This document shows, piece by piece, positions 15,461-23,475 of a stretch of DNA of 23,512 nt (positions are counted from its first letter, which is position 1; every line of letters starts with the position of its first letter). Both the position numbers and the translations under genes were made by a program. The notes under the pieces were generated by a model, which was not told the DNA's origin, ran no database searches, and saw only the letters and a program-made list of their open reading frames with translations. The DNA is from CAZAXU01 sp964489245 (GTDB lineage: Bacteria > Bacteroidota > Bacteroidia > Flavobacteriales > Flavobacteriaceae): the NCBI GenBank assembly GCA_964489245.1, contig CAZAXU010000032.1, positions 1 through 23,512 of the forward strand, written 5' to 3'.

Positions 15461-17020
15461 ATGAAAAATAATATTATACAGATGAAAAATTATTCTACAT
15501 ACTTTTTTATATTCTTTCTGATGTTTGGCACAATTGTTCGGGCACAATCAGAAGAAGATGCTTTGCGTTATGCTAAGCATGAAATTAAGGGATCCGCTCG
15601 TTTTACGGGAATGTCGGGAGCATTCAGTTCATTGGGTGGCGACATGAGTGCGTTAGCTTTGAATCCTGCCGGAGCCACAACATTTTCCACAAATAGATTT
15701 TCAGCAACATTATCCTATTTTGGAAAAAATAATCAAAGTACTTATTTTGGTGCTTCAACCGATGCCGAGTATAGCTCAATTGATCATTCTTTAGTTAGTT
15801 TTGATCAGATTGGAGGTGTTATGGTCTATAAATCCGATGTCAGTAAATGGAACAAAATTGCATTTGCATTCAATTATAATAAAGAAGCCAATTATGGGAG
15901 TATGACGGTGATTGAAGGAAAAAATCCTAATCACACAATAGTAGATTATTTTTTAGGCTATGCTGACGGTATCAAAAAAAATGATTTGGATTTGGGAAAT
16001 AATGAAACCATTACGGGCGTATATAAGGAGTTAGGAGAAGCCTCCGGATATGGTGCCCAGCAAGCATTTTTGGGCTATCAGGCACAAGTTATTAATCCGG
16101 TGAGTAATGATGCAAACAATACACAATATAATTCAAATGCCACTTTCTCCGGACCTCTAACACATTTCAATCAGTTACGAAAAGGTGGAAATAAAAGCAG
16201 ATATGATTTTACTTTTGCGGCAACATTTAAAGATAAATTACAGTTAGGTTTTGCTTATTCCAGCTATGATATTTCTTATACGGATGCCAATACGCTTAAA
16301 GAATCCGACTATGCATCGTCTTCAGATTTGAAGGATGTGAAATTTGTCAATAAGCTGAGAGTAACCGGTGAAGGGAAATCTGTTAAATTCGGAGCGATAT
16401 ATCGTCCGATGAAACCTTTAAGATTGAGTTTGGCTTATCATTCTCCCGAGTGGTTGGATATTGAAGAAAATCTCACACAATCCTTATATACATCTTTTGC
16501 CGATAATTCCAGCATACAATTGGAACCCGACGTGGAAAGCGCCTTTGCACCATATCGTGTCATTACACCCTCAAAAGTGATTGCCGGAGCATCTTATGTC
16601 ATCAAGAAATCAGGTTTGATATCTGTTGACTATACTTATCAAAATTATCAAAATTTACGATTTAAAGAAAATGAAAATGAAGATTCAAACTATTTTGATA
16701 CGGTGAATGAGTACATGTCTGATAATTTTCAAGCGGTTCATAAATTGAATGTAGGTGTTGAAATGAGATTTGAGGATTTAAGTTTGAGAGGTGGAGGATT
16801 TCTCTCAACATCTCCTTATAAGAATGCAAAAGAATATAGAGCACCAAAAGGTTATTCCCTAGGATTAGGTTATGACTTTGGTGATATTGAAGCAGATCTA
16901 TCCTTTATGTCAGTACGAGAAAAAACAGATCATCGTTTGTTGAGTAGTGGAATCTCAGATATGGCTCAGGTCAACTCTGTGAAAAATAACTATTTATTTA
17001 CGTTGAGATATAATTTCTAA
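15461..17020 (+). CDS. OmpP1/FadL/TodX-family outer-membrane transporter
   Basis: A 519-residue outer-membrane beta-barrel of the FadL type; such proteins pass hydrophobic compounds such as fatty acids or aromatics across the outer membrane. After a signal peptide ending near VRAQ, the sequence ALRYAKHEIKGSARFTGMSGAFSSLGGDMSALALNPAGA (about 35-73) is the typical hatch-region motif with conserved NPAG. Strands of alternating polar/aromatic residues follow, and the last residues LFTLRYNF end in phenylalanine, as barrel-assembly substrates do. Two starts are possible: ATG 15461, or ATG 15482, which gives a tighter signal peptide. It lies after the lipoprotein terminator, so it probably has its own promoter, though no exact box was found. 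A perfect hairpin ends the gene. Substrate unknown. Confidence 0.88.
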   Translation: MKNNIIQMKNYSTYFFIFFLMFGTIVRAQSEEDALRYAKHEIKGSARFTGMSGAFSSLGGDMSALALNPAGATTFSTNRFSATLSYFGKNNQSTYFGASTDAEYSSIDHSLVSFDQIGGVMVYKSDVSKWNKIAFAFNYNKEANYGSMTVIEGKNPNHTIVDYFLGYADGIKKNDLDLGNNETITGVYKELGEASGYGAQQAFLGYQAQVINPVSNDANNTQYNSNATFSGPLTHFNQLRKGGNKSRYDFTFAATFKDKLQLGFAYSSYDISYTDANTLKESDYASSSDLKDVKFVNKLRVTGEGKSVKFGAIYRPMKPLRLSLAYHSPEWLDIEENLTQSLYTSFADNSSIQLEPDVESAFAPYRVITPSKVIAGASYVIKKSGLISVDYTYQNYQNLRFKENENEDSNYFDTVNEYMSDNFQAVHKLNVGVEMRFEDLSLRGGGFLSTSPYKNAKEYRAPKGYSLGLGYDFGDIEADLSFMSVREKTDHRLLSSGISDMAQVNSVKNNYLFTLRYNF

Positions 17021-17041
17021 AAAAGGATGAACTATAATAAA

Positions 17042-17081
17042 AAAAAATCAAGGCGGCAAAATTTTGCCGCCTTGATTTTTT
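17042..17081. terminator. Perfect bidirectional terminator between the OmpP1 gene and the AraC gene
   Basis: A perfect 20-bp inverted repeat (17042-17061 with 17062-17081), with AAAAAA on one side and TTTTTT on the other and a GGCGGC/GCCGCC core. It works in either direction and overlaps the stop codon of the convergent AraC gene by two bases. Confidence 0.9.
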
Positions 17082-17940
17082 ACAAACTATCGATATATTT
17101 TTTTGGAGTGGTTCCGTATTTTTTCTTAAACGCCACCACAAAATGCGTTGGTGCACTATATCCCATTTTATAACTGATTTCCTTAACGTTGTATTGATTG
17201 CTCAAAAGAAGTTGTCTGGAAAGTTCCATTTTATAATTGAATAGGAATTGATAAACAGGTTCTCCATAAATGTTTTTAAATCCTTTTTTAAGCACGTTGA
17301 TTGGAAGCCCTATTTCATTTGCAAGCTTATCTAAACTTGGGGGTTCATTCATTTTTTCAATGATGATTTGTTTTGCCTTTCGAATTTTTTCAACATTTTT
17401 TTCATCTTTCAGATGAGGACATTTTTGACTTGAGCTGTCATTTTTGTTGAAATAATGAGATAAAAATTCCATCACTTTACCTCTGATATATAGACTTTGC
17501 AAGCTCTGATCAAGATTGTTGTTCAAGATTTGATTGAGAATGATAATTTCGTTGGGTAATAATTCTTTTTTTACATATAGTTTTTTTTTGTGATATTTTT
17601 TTTCCAACGATTCAAAAGCAAAAGTTTCGTCAATGAAAAAACTATGAAATTTTTTCAAAGAGAAAAGAATAGAAAACATGCTCGATTCAGGCGGAATTAA
17701 AGCATCTATCGGAATGATGTTTTTAGGATTGAAGAAGAAAAGAGACTCGTTTTTGGTTAATTTTAGGTTATAAGTTCCCTTAATAATTTTGAAAATTACA
17801 TCCTTATCAATGCAAAAATGAAATTGAATATTTAAATTGTCAAATTTTGTTTTGAAGGTTTTGATTTGATTGGTTCTGTTGTTTGATTTCACAACGATAA
17901 ACTCATCATCGATATTTATTATTTCAAAAAAATCTTTCAT
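17080..17940 (-). CDS. AraC-family transcriptional regulator
   Basis: A 286-residue DNA-binding regulator. The N-terminal ~150 residues form an AraC-type effector domain (strands such as FHFCIDKDVIFKIIKG and a FFFNPKNIIP turn) of unknown ligand. The C-terminal ~110 residues hold two helix-turn-helix units: SLDKLANEIGLPINVLKKGF, then NVKEISYKMGYSAPTHFVVAFKKKYGTTPKKY, which contains the family signature (GYSAPTHFVVAFKKKYGTTP). It most resembles the PchR-like group common in Bacteroidota. The upstream region carries a 9-bp direct repeat with 21-bp period next to its own -7 box, so autoregulation is likely. Targets are not known; the convergent OmpP1 gene shares only a terminator with it, and the divergent small-RNA candidate is the nearest plausible target. 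Confidence 0.92.
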   Translation of the reverse strand: MKDFFEIINIDDEFIVVKSNNRTNQIKTFKTKFDNLNIQFHFCIDKDVIFKIIKGTYNLKLTKNESLFFFNPKNIIPIDALIPPESSMFSILFSLKKFHSFFIDETFAFESLEKKYHKKKLYVKKELLPNEIIILNQILNNNLDQSLQSLYIRGKVMEFLSHYFNKNDSSSQKCPHLKDEKNVEKIRKAKQIIIEKMNEPPSLDKLANEIGLPINVLKKGFKNIYGEPVYQFLFNYKMELSRQLLLSNQYNVKEISYKMGYSAPTHFVVAFKKKYGTTPKKYIDSL

Positions 17941-18009
17941 AAAAAAATAAAACTAGATAAAAACTTGTTTAAAATCAGTAGTAGGGTAGTAATTTTTAAA
18001 AATAAAACG

Positions 18010-18017
18010 CAAATTTA
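18010..18017 (-). promoter_or_regulatory. -7 promoter box TAAATTTG for the AraC gene
   Basis: An exact TAnnTTTG match on the minus strand, about 70 bases before the AraC start codon. No TTG at the -33 distance, which would suit an activator-dependent promoter. Confidence 0.45.
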
Positions 18018-18024
18018 CAATTCT

Positions 18025-18054
18025 AATCGATATAAATGATGCTTCAATCGATAT
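18025..18054. promoter_or_regulatory. Candidate AraC operator: direct repeat AATCGATAT with 21-bp period
   Basis: AATCGATAT occurs at 18025-18033 and again at 18046-18054, exactly 21 bp apart (two helical turns). That is the spacing known for half-site pairs of AraC and XylS. It sits between two outward-facing -7 boxes (18010-18017 minus, 18075-18082 plus). Confidence 0.5.
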
Positions 18055-18074
18055 TTTTTAAAGTTTGGAATAGA

Positions 18075-18082
18075 TATCTTTG
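18075..18082 (+). promoter_or_regulatory. -7 promoter box TATCTTTG divergent from the AraC gene
   Basis: An exact TAnnTTTG match on the plus strand. It has no downstream plus-strand gene until after a terminator. The second operator repeat ends where its -33 element would be; no TTG is present there. Confidence 0.45.
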
Positions 18083-18087
18083 CGGCG

Positions 18088-18192
18088 TATTATTTAAGTA
18101 GGACAACTATTATCGTTTTTCCATATTTTAATAGTCGGTTTTTTCATGCAAAACCCACCGTGATATAACATAATCTCGAGGTGGGTTTTTTT
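18088..18192 (+). ncRNA. Candidate small RNA between the AraC gene and the acyltransferase gene
   Basis: About 105 bases run from the predicted start after the TATCTTTG box to the end of a T-tailed terminator, with no credible protein gene (the only ATG frame, at 18146, has five codons). A 7-bp hairpin (18106-18112 with 18129-18135) precedes the terminator stem. Promoter, short body and terminator suggest a small RNA; no known family is recognised. The terminator could equally belong to the minus-strand acyltransferase gene. Confidence 0.35.
18150..18192. terminator. Hairpin terminator, stronger on the plus strand
   Basis: AAAACCCACC (18150-18159) pairs perfectly with GGTGGGTTTT (18180-18189) around a 20-base loop. 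On the plus strand seven T follow the GC part (18186-18192). Read on the minus strand only four T follow, so it may also end the acyltransferase transcript, but less strongly. Confidence 0.75.
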
Positions 18193-18208
18193 ATATACTC
18201 ACAGGTTT

Positions 18209-19321
18209 TTATTCAATGTCCATTATCCAAGTTCTTCTTCGTTTGTGTTGGATATGGTCGTAGTTTTTCCAATTTGAAATCACATGCTGATTGGTTTCAA
18301 ACACTCCGGTTGTTTCCATGTCTACGATATCATTTTTTTGAAGTTCTTCATGTAGTCCTTTGAAAAGTAATGCGGCAACCCCTTTGGTGTGATATTCAGG
18401 TAAAGATCCTACGAGAGCCAGATCAATTTCTTCAGGATTCTTAATAGCTTTCATAATATGATACCAACCAAACGGAAAGATTTTTCCGTTTGCCTTTTTC
18501 AAAGCTTTTGATAAGGATGGAATACCAACCAAAAAACCAACTACTTTTTCTTTATCTTTTACAAAGAAAATGTATTTTGGATTTAGAACATTGAAATATT
18601 TTGATTTATAATATTGCTTTAACTCATTGTTTAGTTCCATTACGTAAGGCAAATTTTGATAAGCATTGTTGATAATTTCAAAAACCGTGTCGGCATATGG
18701 TTCAAAGTCTTTCTTTGATTTCGGATTGATTAACTTAAAACCATATCTCTTTTCAAGAATCATTGCTCCTTTTTCTCCTTTTTGAATGGCCTGTTTTGTG
18801 AGCTTCAGGTGGAATTCAATCCAATCATTTTCTTTTTCAAAACCATATTTTTGCATATGTGTTTTGTAATAGGGTAAGTGATAGACAGAAGCAACAGAGG
18901 GTAGATAGTCAAAACCTTCAATCAACATACCTTGAGTGTCTAGATTGGTGTATCCCAAAGGTCCGTGTACTTTTTTCATACCTTTCTTTTTGAGCCAAGC
19001 AATGGCAGTATTCATCAGTAGCCCAAATCCTTTCTCGTCATTATAGAATTCTAATCCTGAAATTCTTCCATAGTCATTTCCTGTTTTTTTATTATACTCA
19101 TGATTGATGATGGCAGCAATTCTTCCAATAGGACGATCTTTGAGATATACCACCCACATTTGCAAATCTGAAAATTTGAGTGCAGGATGATTTTTCCAGT
19201 GTTTTTTCTCATCGGATTTTATAGGCGGGAGCCAGTATTTATTGTCTTTATACAAGGTGTATGGAAACTCAATAAAATCTTTAAAAGAAATTTTGTTGTT
19301 TACAGGTTTGATTTTATACAT
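18209..19321 (-). CDS. GNAT-like N-acyltransferase superfamily protein (YghO-like)
   Basis: A 370-residue cytosolic protein with two halves. The N-terminal half has a GNAT-like region: MWVVYLKDRPIGRIAAIIN, GLEFYNDEKGFGLLM, and AIAWLKKKGMKKVHGPLGY with TQGMLIEGFD, which resembles E. coli YghO and similar conserved proteins. The C-terminal half (about 210-370) has a second GNAT-type pattern: YIFFVKDKEKVVGFLVGIP, LALVGSLPEYHTKGVAALLFKGLHEELQ (acyl-CoA loop region), ETTGVFETNQHVISNWKNYD. Proteins of this kind are widespread in Bacteroidota and usually annotated only as hypothetical or acetyltransferase. The start is the ATG at 19321. It stands alone between the small-RNA candidate and the divergent aminopeptidase gene. 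Substrate unknown. Confidence 0.75.
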   Translation of the reverse strand: MYKIKPVNNKISFKDFIEFPYTLYKDNKYWLPPIKSDEKKHWKNHPALKFSDLQMWVVYLKDRPIGRIAAIINHEYNKKTGNDYGRISGLEFYNDEKGFGLLMNTAIAWLKKKGMKKVHGPLGYTNLDTQGMLIEGFDYLPSVASVYHLPYYKTHMQKYGFEKENDWIEFHLKLTKQAIQKGEKGAMILEKRYGFKLINPKSKKDFEPYADTVFEIINNAYQNLPYVMELNNELKQYYKSKYFNVLNPKYIFFVKDKEKVVGFLVGIPSLSKALKKANGKIFPFGWYHIMKAIKNPEEIDLALVGSLPEYHTKGVAALLFKGLHEELQKNDIVDMETTGVFETNQHVISNWKNYDHIQHKRRRTWIMDIE

Positions 19322-19350
19322 ATAGCAATGTGTGTTTTATCGTGAAAGTA

Positions 19351-19358
19351 CAAAAGTA
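19351..19358 (-). promoter_or_regulatory. -7 promoter box TACTTTTG for the acyltransferase gene
   Basis: An exact TAnnTTTG match on the minus strand, 29 bases before the ATG at 19321. No TTG at the -33 distance. Confidence 0.4.
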
Positions 19359-19399
19359 CAGATTTATGTTAAAAATCACGACCATTTGTGTTTAATATA

Positions 19400-19407
19400 T
19401 ATATTTG
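19400..19407 (+). promoter_or_regulatory. -7 promoter box TATATTTG for the M1 aminopeptidase gene
   Basis: An exact TAnnTTTG match, 17 bases before the ATG at 19425. The nearest TTG (19386-19388) is only 11 bases upstream, too close for a standard -33 element. Confidence 0.45.
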
Positions 19408-19424
19408 TGGTATAAAACCTTTTT

Positions 19425-21347
19425 ATGATGAAAAAACTAAGATTCATATTGTTGATGCTTTATGTGTCAGCCCAAGCACAAATTTCAGATAATGCTCATA
19501 TGGAACTGGTAAAAGCAGAACGAAAAGCTGCACAGTCCAAAATGATGTTGACATCAAATGCAAATACGAATAATTATGATGTGATTTATCATAGACTTTC
19601 GTTGAATGTAAATATGACTCAGACAAATCTTTCAGGGACAGTGACAACTTATTTCAAGCCAACTTCAAATATTAACAGTATTGAATTTGACCTGAACACT
19701 CAAATGCCCGTTCAGTCGGTGAAACAAAGAGGAAATAATTTGAATTTTTCCCAATCCAATAACGTATTGACCATTCAGTTTGCACAAACACAATCAAATG
19801 GTGTTTTAGATTCTTTAAAAATCAATTATGGAGGCAATGTTCCTTCAACCGGAATGGGTTCATACAATGTGGCAACTCATAATGGTGTTCCTGTTGTTTG
19901 GACGCTATCGGAACCCTATGGTGCTAGAGATTGGTGGCCATGTAAACAAGATTTGACTGATAAGGTTGATTCAATCGATATCGTAATTAATTACCCGAAA
20001 ACAATTTCCGGAAAAAATATGTCTGCCGTTTCGAATGGAATGTTAGCATCTGAAACAATTACGGGAAATACCAAAACTTCAGTTTGGAAACATCGTTATC
20101 CAATTCCGGCATATCTGGTTGCTTTTGCGGTTACGAACTACTCAAAATTTTCATATACAGCAGGAATTACGAAAAATTTTCCGATAGATAATTATGCATA
20201 TCCCGAACATTTGGGGGATGCTCAGACCAATGCCCAAAAAATCGTTGATATTATGAATTTCTATGAGCAAAAATTCACGCCGTATCCTTTCAATAATGAA
20301 AAGTATGGACAAGCTGAATTTGATTGGGGAGGAGGAATGGAGCATCAAACAATAACATTTGTGGTAAATTTTTCTCGCCCATTGATAGCGCATGAATTAG
20401 CACACCATTGGTTTGGAGATGATGTGACTTGTGGTTCTTGGCATGATATCTGGCTCAATGAAGGCTTTGCCACTTATTGCGAAGCTCTGACACGAGAACA
20501 TTTTGACGGACAAGCAGCATTTGACAGTTGGAAATCTTTTGCTACCGGAAATATTACTATGCTTCCTTCCGGTTCTGTCTATGTCAATGACATAACAGAT
20601 ATAAACAGAATATTCAGTTCAAGATTAAGTTATAAAAAAGGAGCAATGGTCTTGAATATGTTGAGATTGAAACTTGGAGATACAAATTTTTTTCAATCAC
20701 TTAGGAATTATCTTGCGGCAAAAAACTTGAGTTATGCCGTTACACCTGATTTGCGAGCTTATATGGAAGCACAATCCGGACAGAATCTGCAGGAATTTTT
20801 TAATGATTGGGTTTATGGGCAAGGCTATCCAACTTATACAATTAATGTTACAAGAACCGGAATACATAAATATACTGTAACGGTTAATCAAACTCAATCT
20901 CATAGTTCTGTTTCCTTTTTTGAAATGCCTCTGCCTTTTACTTTTAAAGGAAGCGGAGGTGCATCTTATGACGTGGTTTTAAATAACACGGTCAATGGAC
21001 AGTCTTTTGTAGTTGACCCCGGTTTTCATGCCACCAATGTTATTTTTGATCAACACAATGATATAGTGAAAGGACAAACAACAATAACTCAAAATCTCGC
21101 TGTGGAACAATATGCAGACAATAGTTTCGAAATTTATCCGAATCCTGCAGATGAAATACTGACAATAAAAAATTTGACACAAGACAGAATAGTCGGTGTC
21201 AATATTTATTCGGTTGATGGAAAATTATTGATTACTAAAAAGACAGAGTTTAAAAAAATAAATGTCAATAATATTCCCTCTGGATTATATTATCTTCGAG
21301 TGATTACCTCTAAGGGAGAGCTGAATAAAAAATTAATTATTGAATAA
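19425..21347 (+). CDS. Secreted M1-family metallo-aminopeptidase with T9SS sorting domain
   Basis: A 640-residue exported zinc peptidase. A signal peptide ends near VSAQAQ (residue 19). The N-terminal beta domain (about 45-240) includes EPYGARDWWPCKQDL. The catalytic domain has the exopeptidase loop GGMEHQT (Glu306), the zinc site HELAHHWFGD (His323, Glu324, His327) with third ligand Glu346 in WLNEGFATY, and the transition-state Tyr403 in SYKKGAMVLNML. The C-terminal ~72 residues (FEIYPNPADEILTIKN to KKLIIE) are a type A T9SS sorting domain, so it should be exported, cleaved by PorU and attached or released. All catalytic residues are present. Start may be 19425 or the next ATG at 19428. recX overlaps its stop. 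Likely role: peptide breakdown for nutrition. Confidence 0.94.
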   Translation: MMKKLRFILLMLYVSAQAQISDNAHMELVKAERKAAQSKMMLTSNANTNNYDVIYHRLSLNVNMTQTNLSGTVTTYFKPTSNINSIEFDLNTQMPVQSVKQRGNNLNFSQSNNVLTIQFAQTQSNGVLDSLKINYGGNVPSTGMGSYNVATHNGVPVVWTLSEPYGARDWWPCKQDLTDKVDSIDIVINYPKTISGKNMSAVSNGMLASETITGNTKTSVWKHRYPIPAYLVAFAVTNYSKFSYTAGITKNFPIDNYAYPEHLGDAQTNAQKIVDIMNFYEQKFTPYPFNNEKYGQAEFDWGGGMEHQTITFVVNFSRPLIAHELAHHWFGDDVTCGSWHDIWLNEGFATYCEALTREHFDGQAAFDSWKSFATGNITMLPSGSVYVNDITDINRIFSSRLSYKKGAMVLNMLRLKLGDTNFFQSLRNYLAAKNLSYAVTPDLRAYMEAQSGQNLQEFFNDWVYGQGYPTYTINVTRTGIHKYTVTVNQTQSHSSVSFFEMPLPFTFKGSGGASYDVVLNNTVNGQSFVVDPGFHATNVIFDQHNDIVKGQTTITQNLAVEQYADNSFEIYPNPADEILTIKNLTQDRIVGVNIYSVDGKLLITKKTEFKKINVNNIPSGLYYLRVITSKGELNKKLIIE

Positions 21348-21822
21348 AATAGTGAAGATTTATTCTGTTGATGAAGCAAAGAAACTTTTGGAGCACTACT
21401 GTGCCTATAGAGAGCGCTCTCATTTTGAAGTGGAAAATAAATTGAGAGAGATGAGACTAATTGCTGAGGCAAGAGACGTTATTTTGATGCATTTACTCAA
21501 GAAAGACTTTCTGAATGAAGAACGTTTTGCGAGAAGTTATGTTCGTGGAAAGTTCAGAATCAAAAAATGGGGGAGACAAAAAATAATTCAAGGATTGAAA
21601 CAACATAGGATTCATCAAAATCTCATCCGGATAGCATTATCTGAAATTGATTCCGGCGAATATTATGTTGCAATTTCAGAGCTAATTCAAAAGAAAAAGC
21701 GGGAATATAACATAGCTGATAAGTTCTTATTGAAACAGAAAATAATCAGATATCTCCAGCAAAAAGGTTATAAGTACGGAGAATTTTCAGATGAGATAAA
21801 TCTTGCATTGGATTTTGATTAA
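21340..21822 (+). CDS. recX: Regulatory protein RecX
   Basis: RecX binds RecA filaments and limits their activity in recombination and SOS induction. The 160-residue protein shows the family pattern of repeated three-helix units: EAKKLLEHYCAYRERSHFEVENKLRE, then LLKKDFLNEERFARSYVRGKFRIKKWGRQKIIQGLKQHRI, and the third repeat near KYNIADKF/KQKIIRYLQQKGYKYGEF-like text at the end. The start is uncertain: no ATG is available upstream of the domain. The TTG at 21340 lies within the end of the aminopeptidase gene (8-base overlap), and a GTG at 21352 would give a slightly shorter protein. Either way it is translated from the aminopeptidase transcript or an internal promoter. A strong hairpin follows. 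Confidence 0.88.
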   Translation: MNKIVKIYSVDEAKKLLEHYCAYRERSHFEVENKLREMRLIAEARDVILMHLLKKDFLNEERFARSYVRGKFRIKKWGRQKIIQGLKQHRIHQNLIRIALSEIDSGEYYVAISELIQKKKREYNIADKFLLKQKIIRYLQQKGYKYGEFSDEINLALDFD

Positions 21823-21841
21823 AATGATTTATTTAATACAT

Positions 21842-21876
21842 AAGAAAGCCGCTGATTTTATCAGCGGCTTTCTTTA
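21842..21876. terminator. Bidirectional hairpin terminator between recX and the convergent Asp-box gene
   Basis: A perfect 15-bp stem (21842-21856 with 21860-21874) with a GCCGCTGA/TCAGCGGC core and a 3-base loop. The arms are A-rich and T-rich at the ends, so it can serve both converging genes. Confidence 0.85.
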
Positions 21877-21900
21877 TGCACTAAGGTTAAGGTGTATAAA

Positions 21901-23238
21901 TTATTTAACAGAAAGCTTAACAGATTGTTTTGCATTAGCATTGTCAATTACTTCCAGTAGATACAAGCCTCTTCTCAAGTTTGATACATCAATACGAGCA
22001 TTTTGCGCATCAATACCGTTTAGGTTAATAACTTGTTTTCCAGTGATATCATAAACATTAATAGACTGAATTATGGCAGTGTCAGTTAAAACATTTACAA
22101 TGTTATCAGCAGGATTAGGAAAAACACTCATCTTAATCATTCCATTATCAACGATTCCGCTCAAGTCTCTATGGACATACATGCCATCTCCGGTAGATTG
22201 TTTTGAAAAACCTCCGCTGTAGCCAATGTATTCATTATAGAAATAAACACCAATGTGTTGCACTGCATCTTTTCTTGTCCATGTTAATCCGCCATCTGTG
22301 CTAACGGAAGTCCCTTTATCTGCAGAGGCTCCACTTGATGTGTATAGTGTATTGGCAGTTCCCGGAACAAAACTGATATCTCCGCCTAAAATATCACCTG
22401 TTGTGGTGAGTTGGGTCCAATTGGCACCACCATCTGTGGTGTGATATAAAGTTTTGTCATTTTTCAGCGCCCAACCTTCATTATTATCTTTGAAAGTTAT
22501 GCTTCCAGACGTTCCGGAAACATTCACTCCACCAAAATCAGGAATAGGTGTTTGATAAGCAGTCCATGTGTGTCCCATATCACTGGATTTGTACAAGCGT
22601 CCGGTTGCTGTTGTAAACCAAATACTGTTTCCGGCAACGGCATATCCATGAACATATCCAAATTCGTTGGCATTTGGATTGTCGATATTGGCACCACCTA
22701 CTAGAGTCCAAGTGGCACCGGCATCACTGGTTGTATAGATTTCAAATTCACCGTTGATGGGGTCTCCTTGGCAAAAGCCGTTATTAGCGTCGAAAAAGTA
22801 AACTACATTAGGAAATGAAGCGCTATTCGTGTACATATTATTAGCGGCATTAGTTTGTAATGTCCAACTAGTACCACCATCGGTAGTTTTCCAGATTCCG
22901 GCTTTTCCAATACTGTTTTTATAGGCAGCAATATACGCAGTGTTAGCATCTGTACTGCAAATCATAGACAATCCCGGATTAACAGTTCCCGTCAAATTTA
23001 CAGTTGAAGCAGTCCATGTGTTTCCTCCATCGGTTGTTTTGGTTATTTCATGAATCTTGTTGCTTGTGTTTGCACCATCATAAGCAATAGCCCAAGCCAA
23101 GTTGCTGTCAGCAATAAAAACATCTGAGATTCCTCTGGACACAGTAGCGAATCCTGTCCATTTTTTTTGCCAAAATTGACCATTAACTGTGTTTAGTCCT
23201 AGAAAAAGACCAAACAAAAAGAGTAATAATTTTTTCAT
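21901..23238 (-). CDS. Secreted Asp-box/YCF48-like beta-propeller protein with T9SS sorting domain
   Basis: A 445-residue exported protein with signal peptide (MKKLLLFLFGLFLGLNTVNG). The body carries six BNR/Asp-box turns: TTDGGNTWT, TTDGGTSWT, TSDAGATWT, SSDMGHTWT, TTDGGANWT and STDGGLTWT, spread over about residues 65-320, as in beta-propellers of the sialidase/YCF48/photosystem-assembly type. No sialidase catalytic residues were recognised, so a binding or scaffold role is more likely than an enzyme. The last ~77 residues (MSVFPNPADNIVNV to LSVK) are a type A T9SS sorting domain, making it a client of the PorU/PorV machinery. It converges on recX with a shared terminator. A near-match -7 box (TACCTTTA, 23271-23278 minus) lies 33 bases before the start. 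Function unknown. Confidence 0.9.
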   Translation of the reverse strand: MKKLLLFLFGLFLGLNTVNGQFWQKKWTGFATVSRGISDVFIADSNLAWAIAYDGANTSNKIHEITKTTDGGNTWTASTVNLTGTVNPGLSMICSTDANTAYIAAYKNSIGKAGIWKTTDGGTSWTLQTNAANNMYTNSASFPNVVYFFDANNGFCQGDPINGEFEIYTTSDAGATWTLVGGANIDNPNANEFGYVHGYAVAGNSIWFTTATGRLYKSSDMGHTWTAYQTPIPDFGGVNVSGTSGSITFKDNNEGWALKNDKTLYHTTDGGANWTQLTTTGDILGGDISFVPGTANTLYTSSGASADKGTSVSTDGGLTWTRKDAVQHIGVYFYNEYIGYSGGFSKQSTGDGMYVHRDLSGIVDNGMIKMSVFPNPADNIVNVLTDTAIIQSINVYDITGKQVINLNGIDAQNARIDVSNLRRGLYLLEVIDNANAKQSVKLSVK

Positions 23239-23350
23239 ATCTGTATAAGTTTAGAGGTTAAAATTAGTTGTAAAGGTAAGAATTATTTCTTTTAAAAAAA
23301 AATGCTTAACATTTTTTTTGGACCAAGTTTAAAAAAAATATTTTTTTGTT

Positions 23351-23380
23351 TTGCAATTCAATAATAACTTTATATATTTG
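23351..23380 (+). promoter_or_regulatory. Promoter of tRNA-Asp
   Basis: TTG at 23351-23353, a 19-base spacer, and TATATTTG at 23373-23380: a full -33/-7 match. The mature tRNA begins 19 bases after the box. Confidence 0.7.
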
Positions 23381-23398
23381 CACTCGCAAAATGAAATA

Positions 23399-23473
23399 GG
23401 TCCGGTAGTTCAGTTTGGTTAGAATACATGCCTGTCACGCATGGGGTCGCGAGTTCGAGTCTCGTCCGGACCG
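23399..23473 (+). tRNA. tRNA-Asp (anticodon GTC)
   Basis: A 75-base cloverleaf: acceptor stem GGTCCGG (23399-23405) pairs with CCGGACC (23466-23472), followed by discriminator G73, the identity base for aspartate. The anticodon stem CATGC/GCATG encloses loop CTGTCAC with anticodon GTC at 23434-23436. The T arm contains GTTCGAGTC. CCA is not encoded and must be added enzymatically. Confidence 0.97.
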
Positions 23474-23475
23474 CA

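Noticed and set aside
20322..20345. GGMEHQT instead of the textbook GAMEN in the M1 aminopeptidase
   Set aside because: Variants of this kind are frequent in bacterial secreted M1 peptidases and the catalytic Glu is present, so I do not treat it as a defect.
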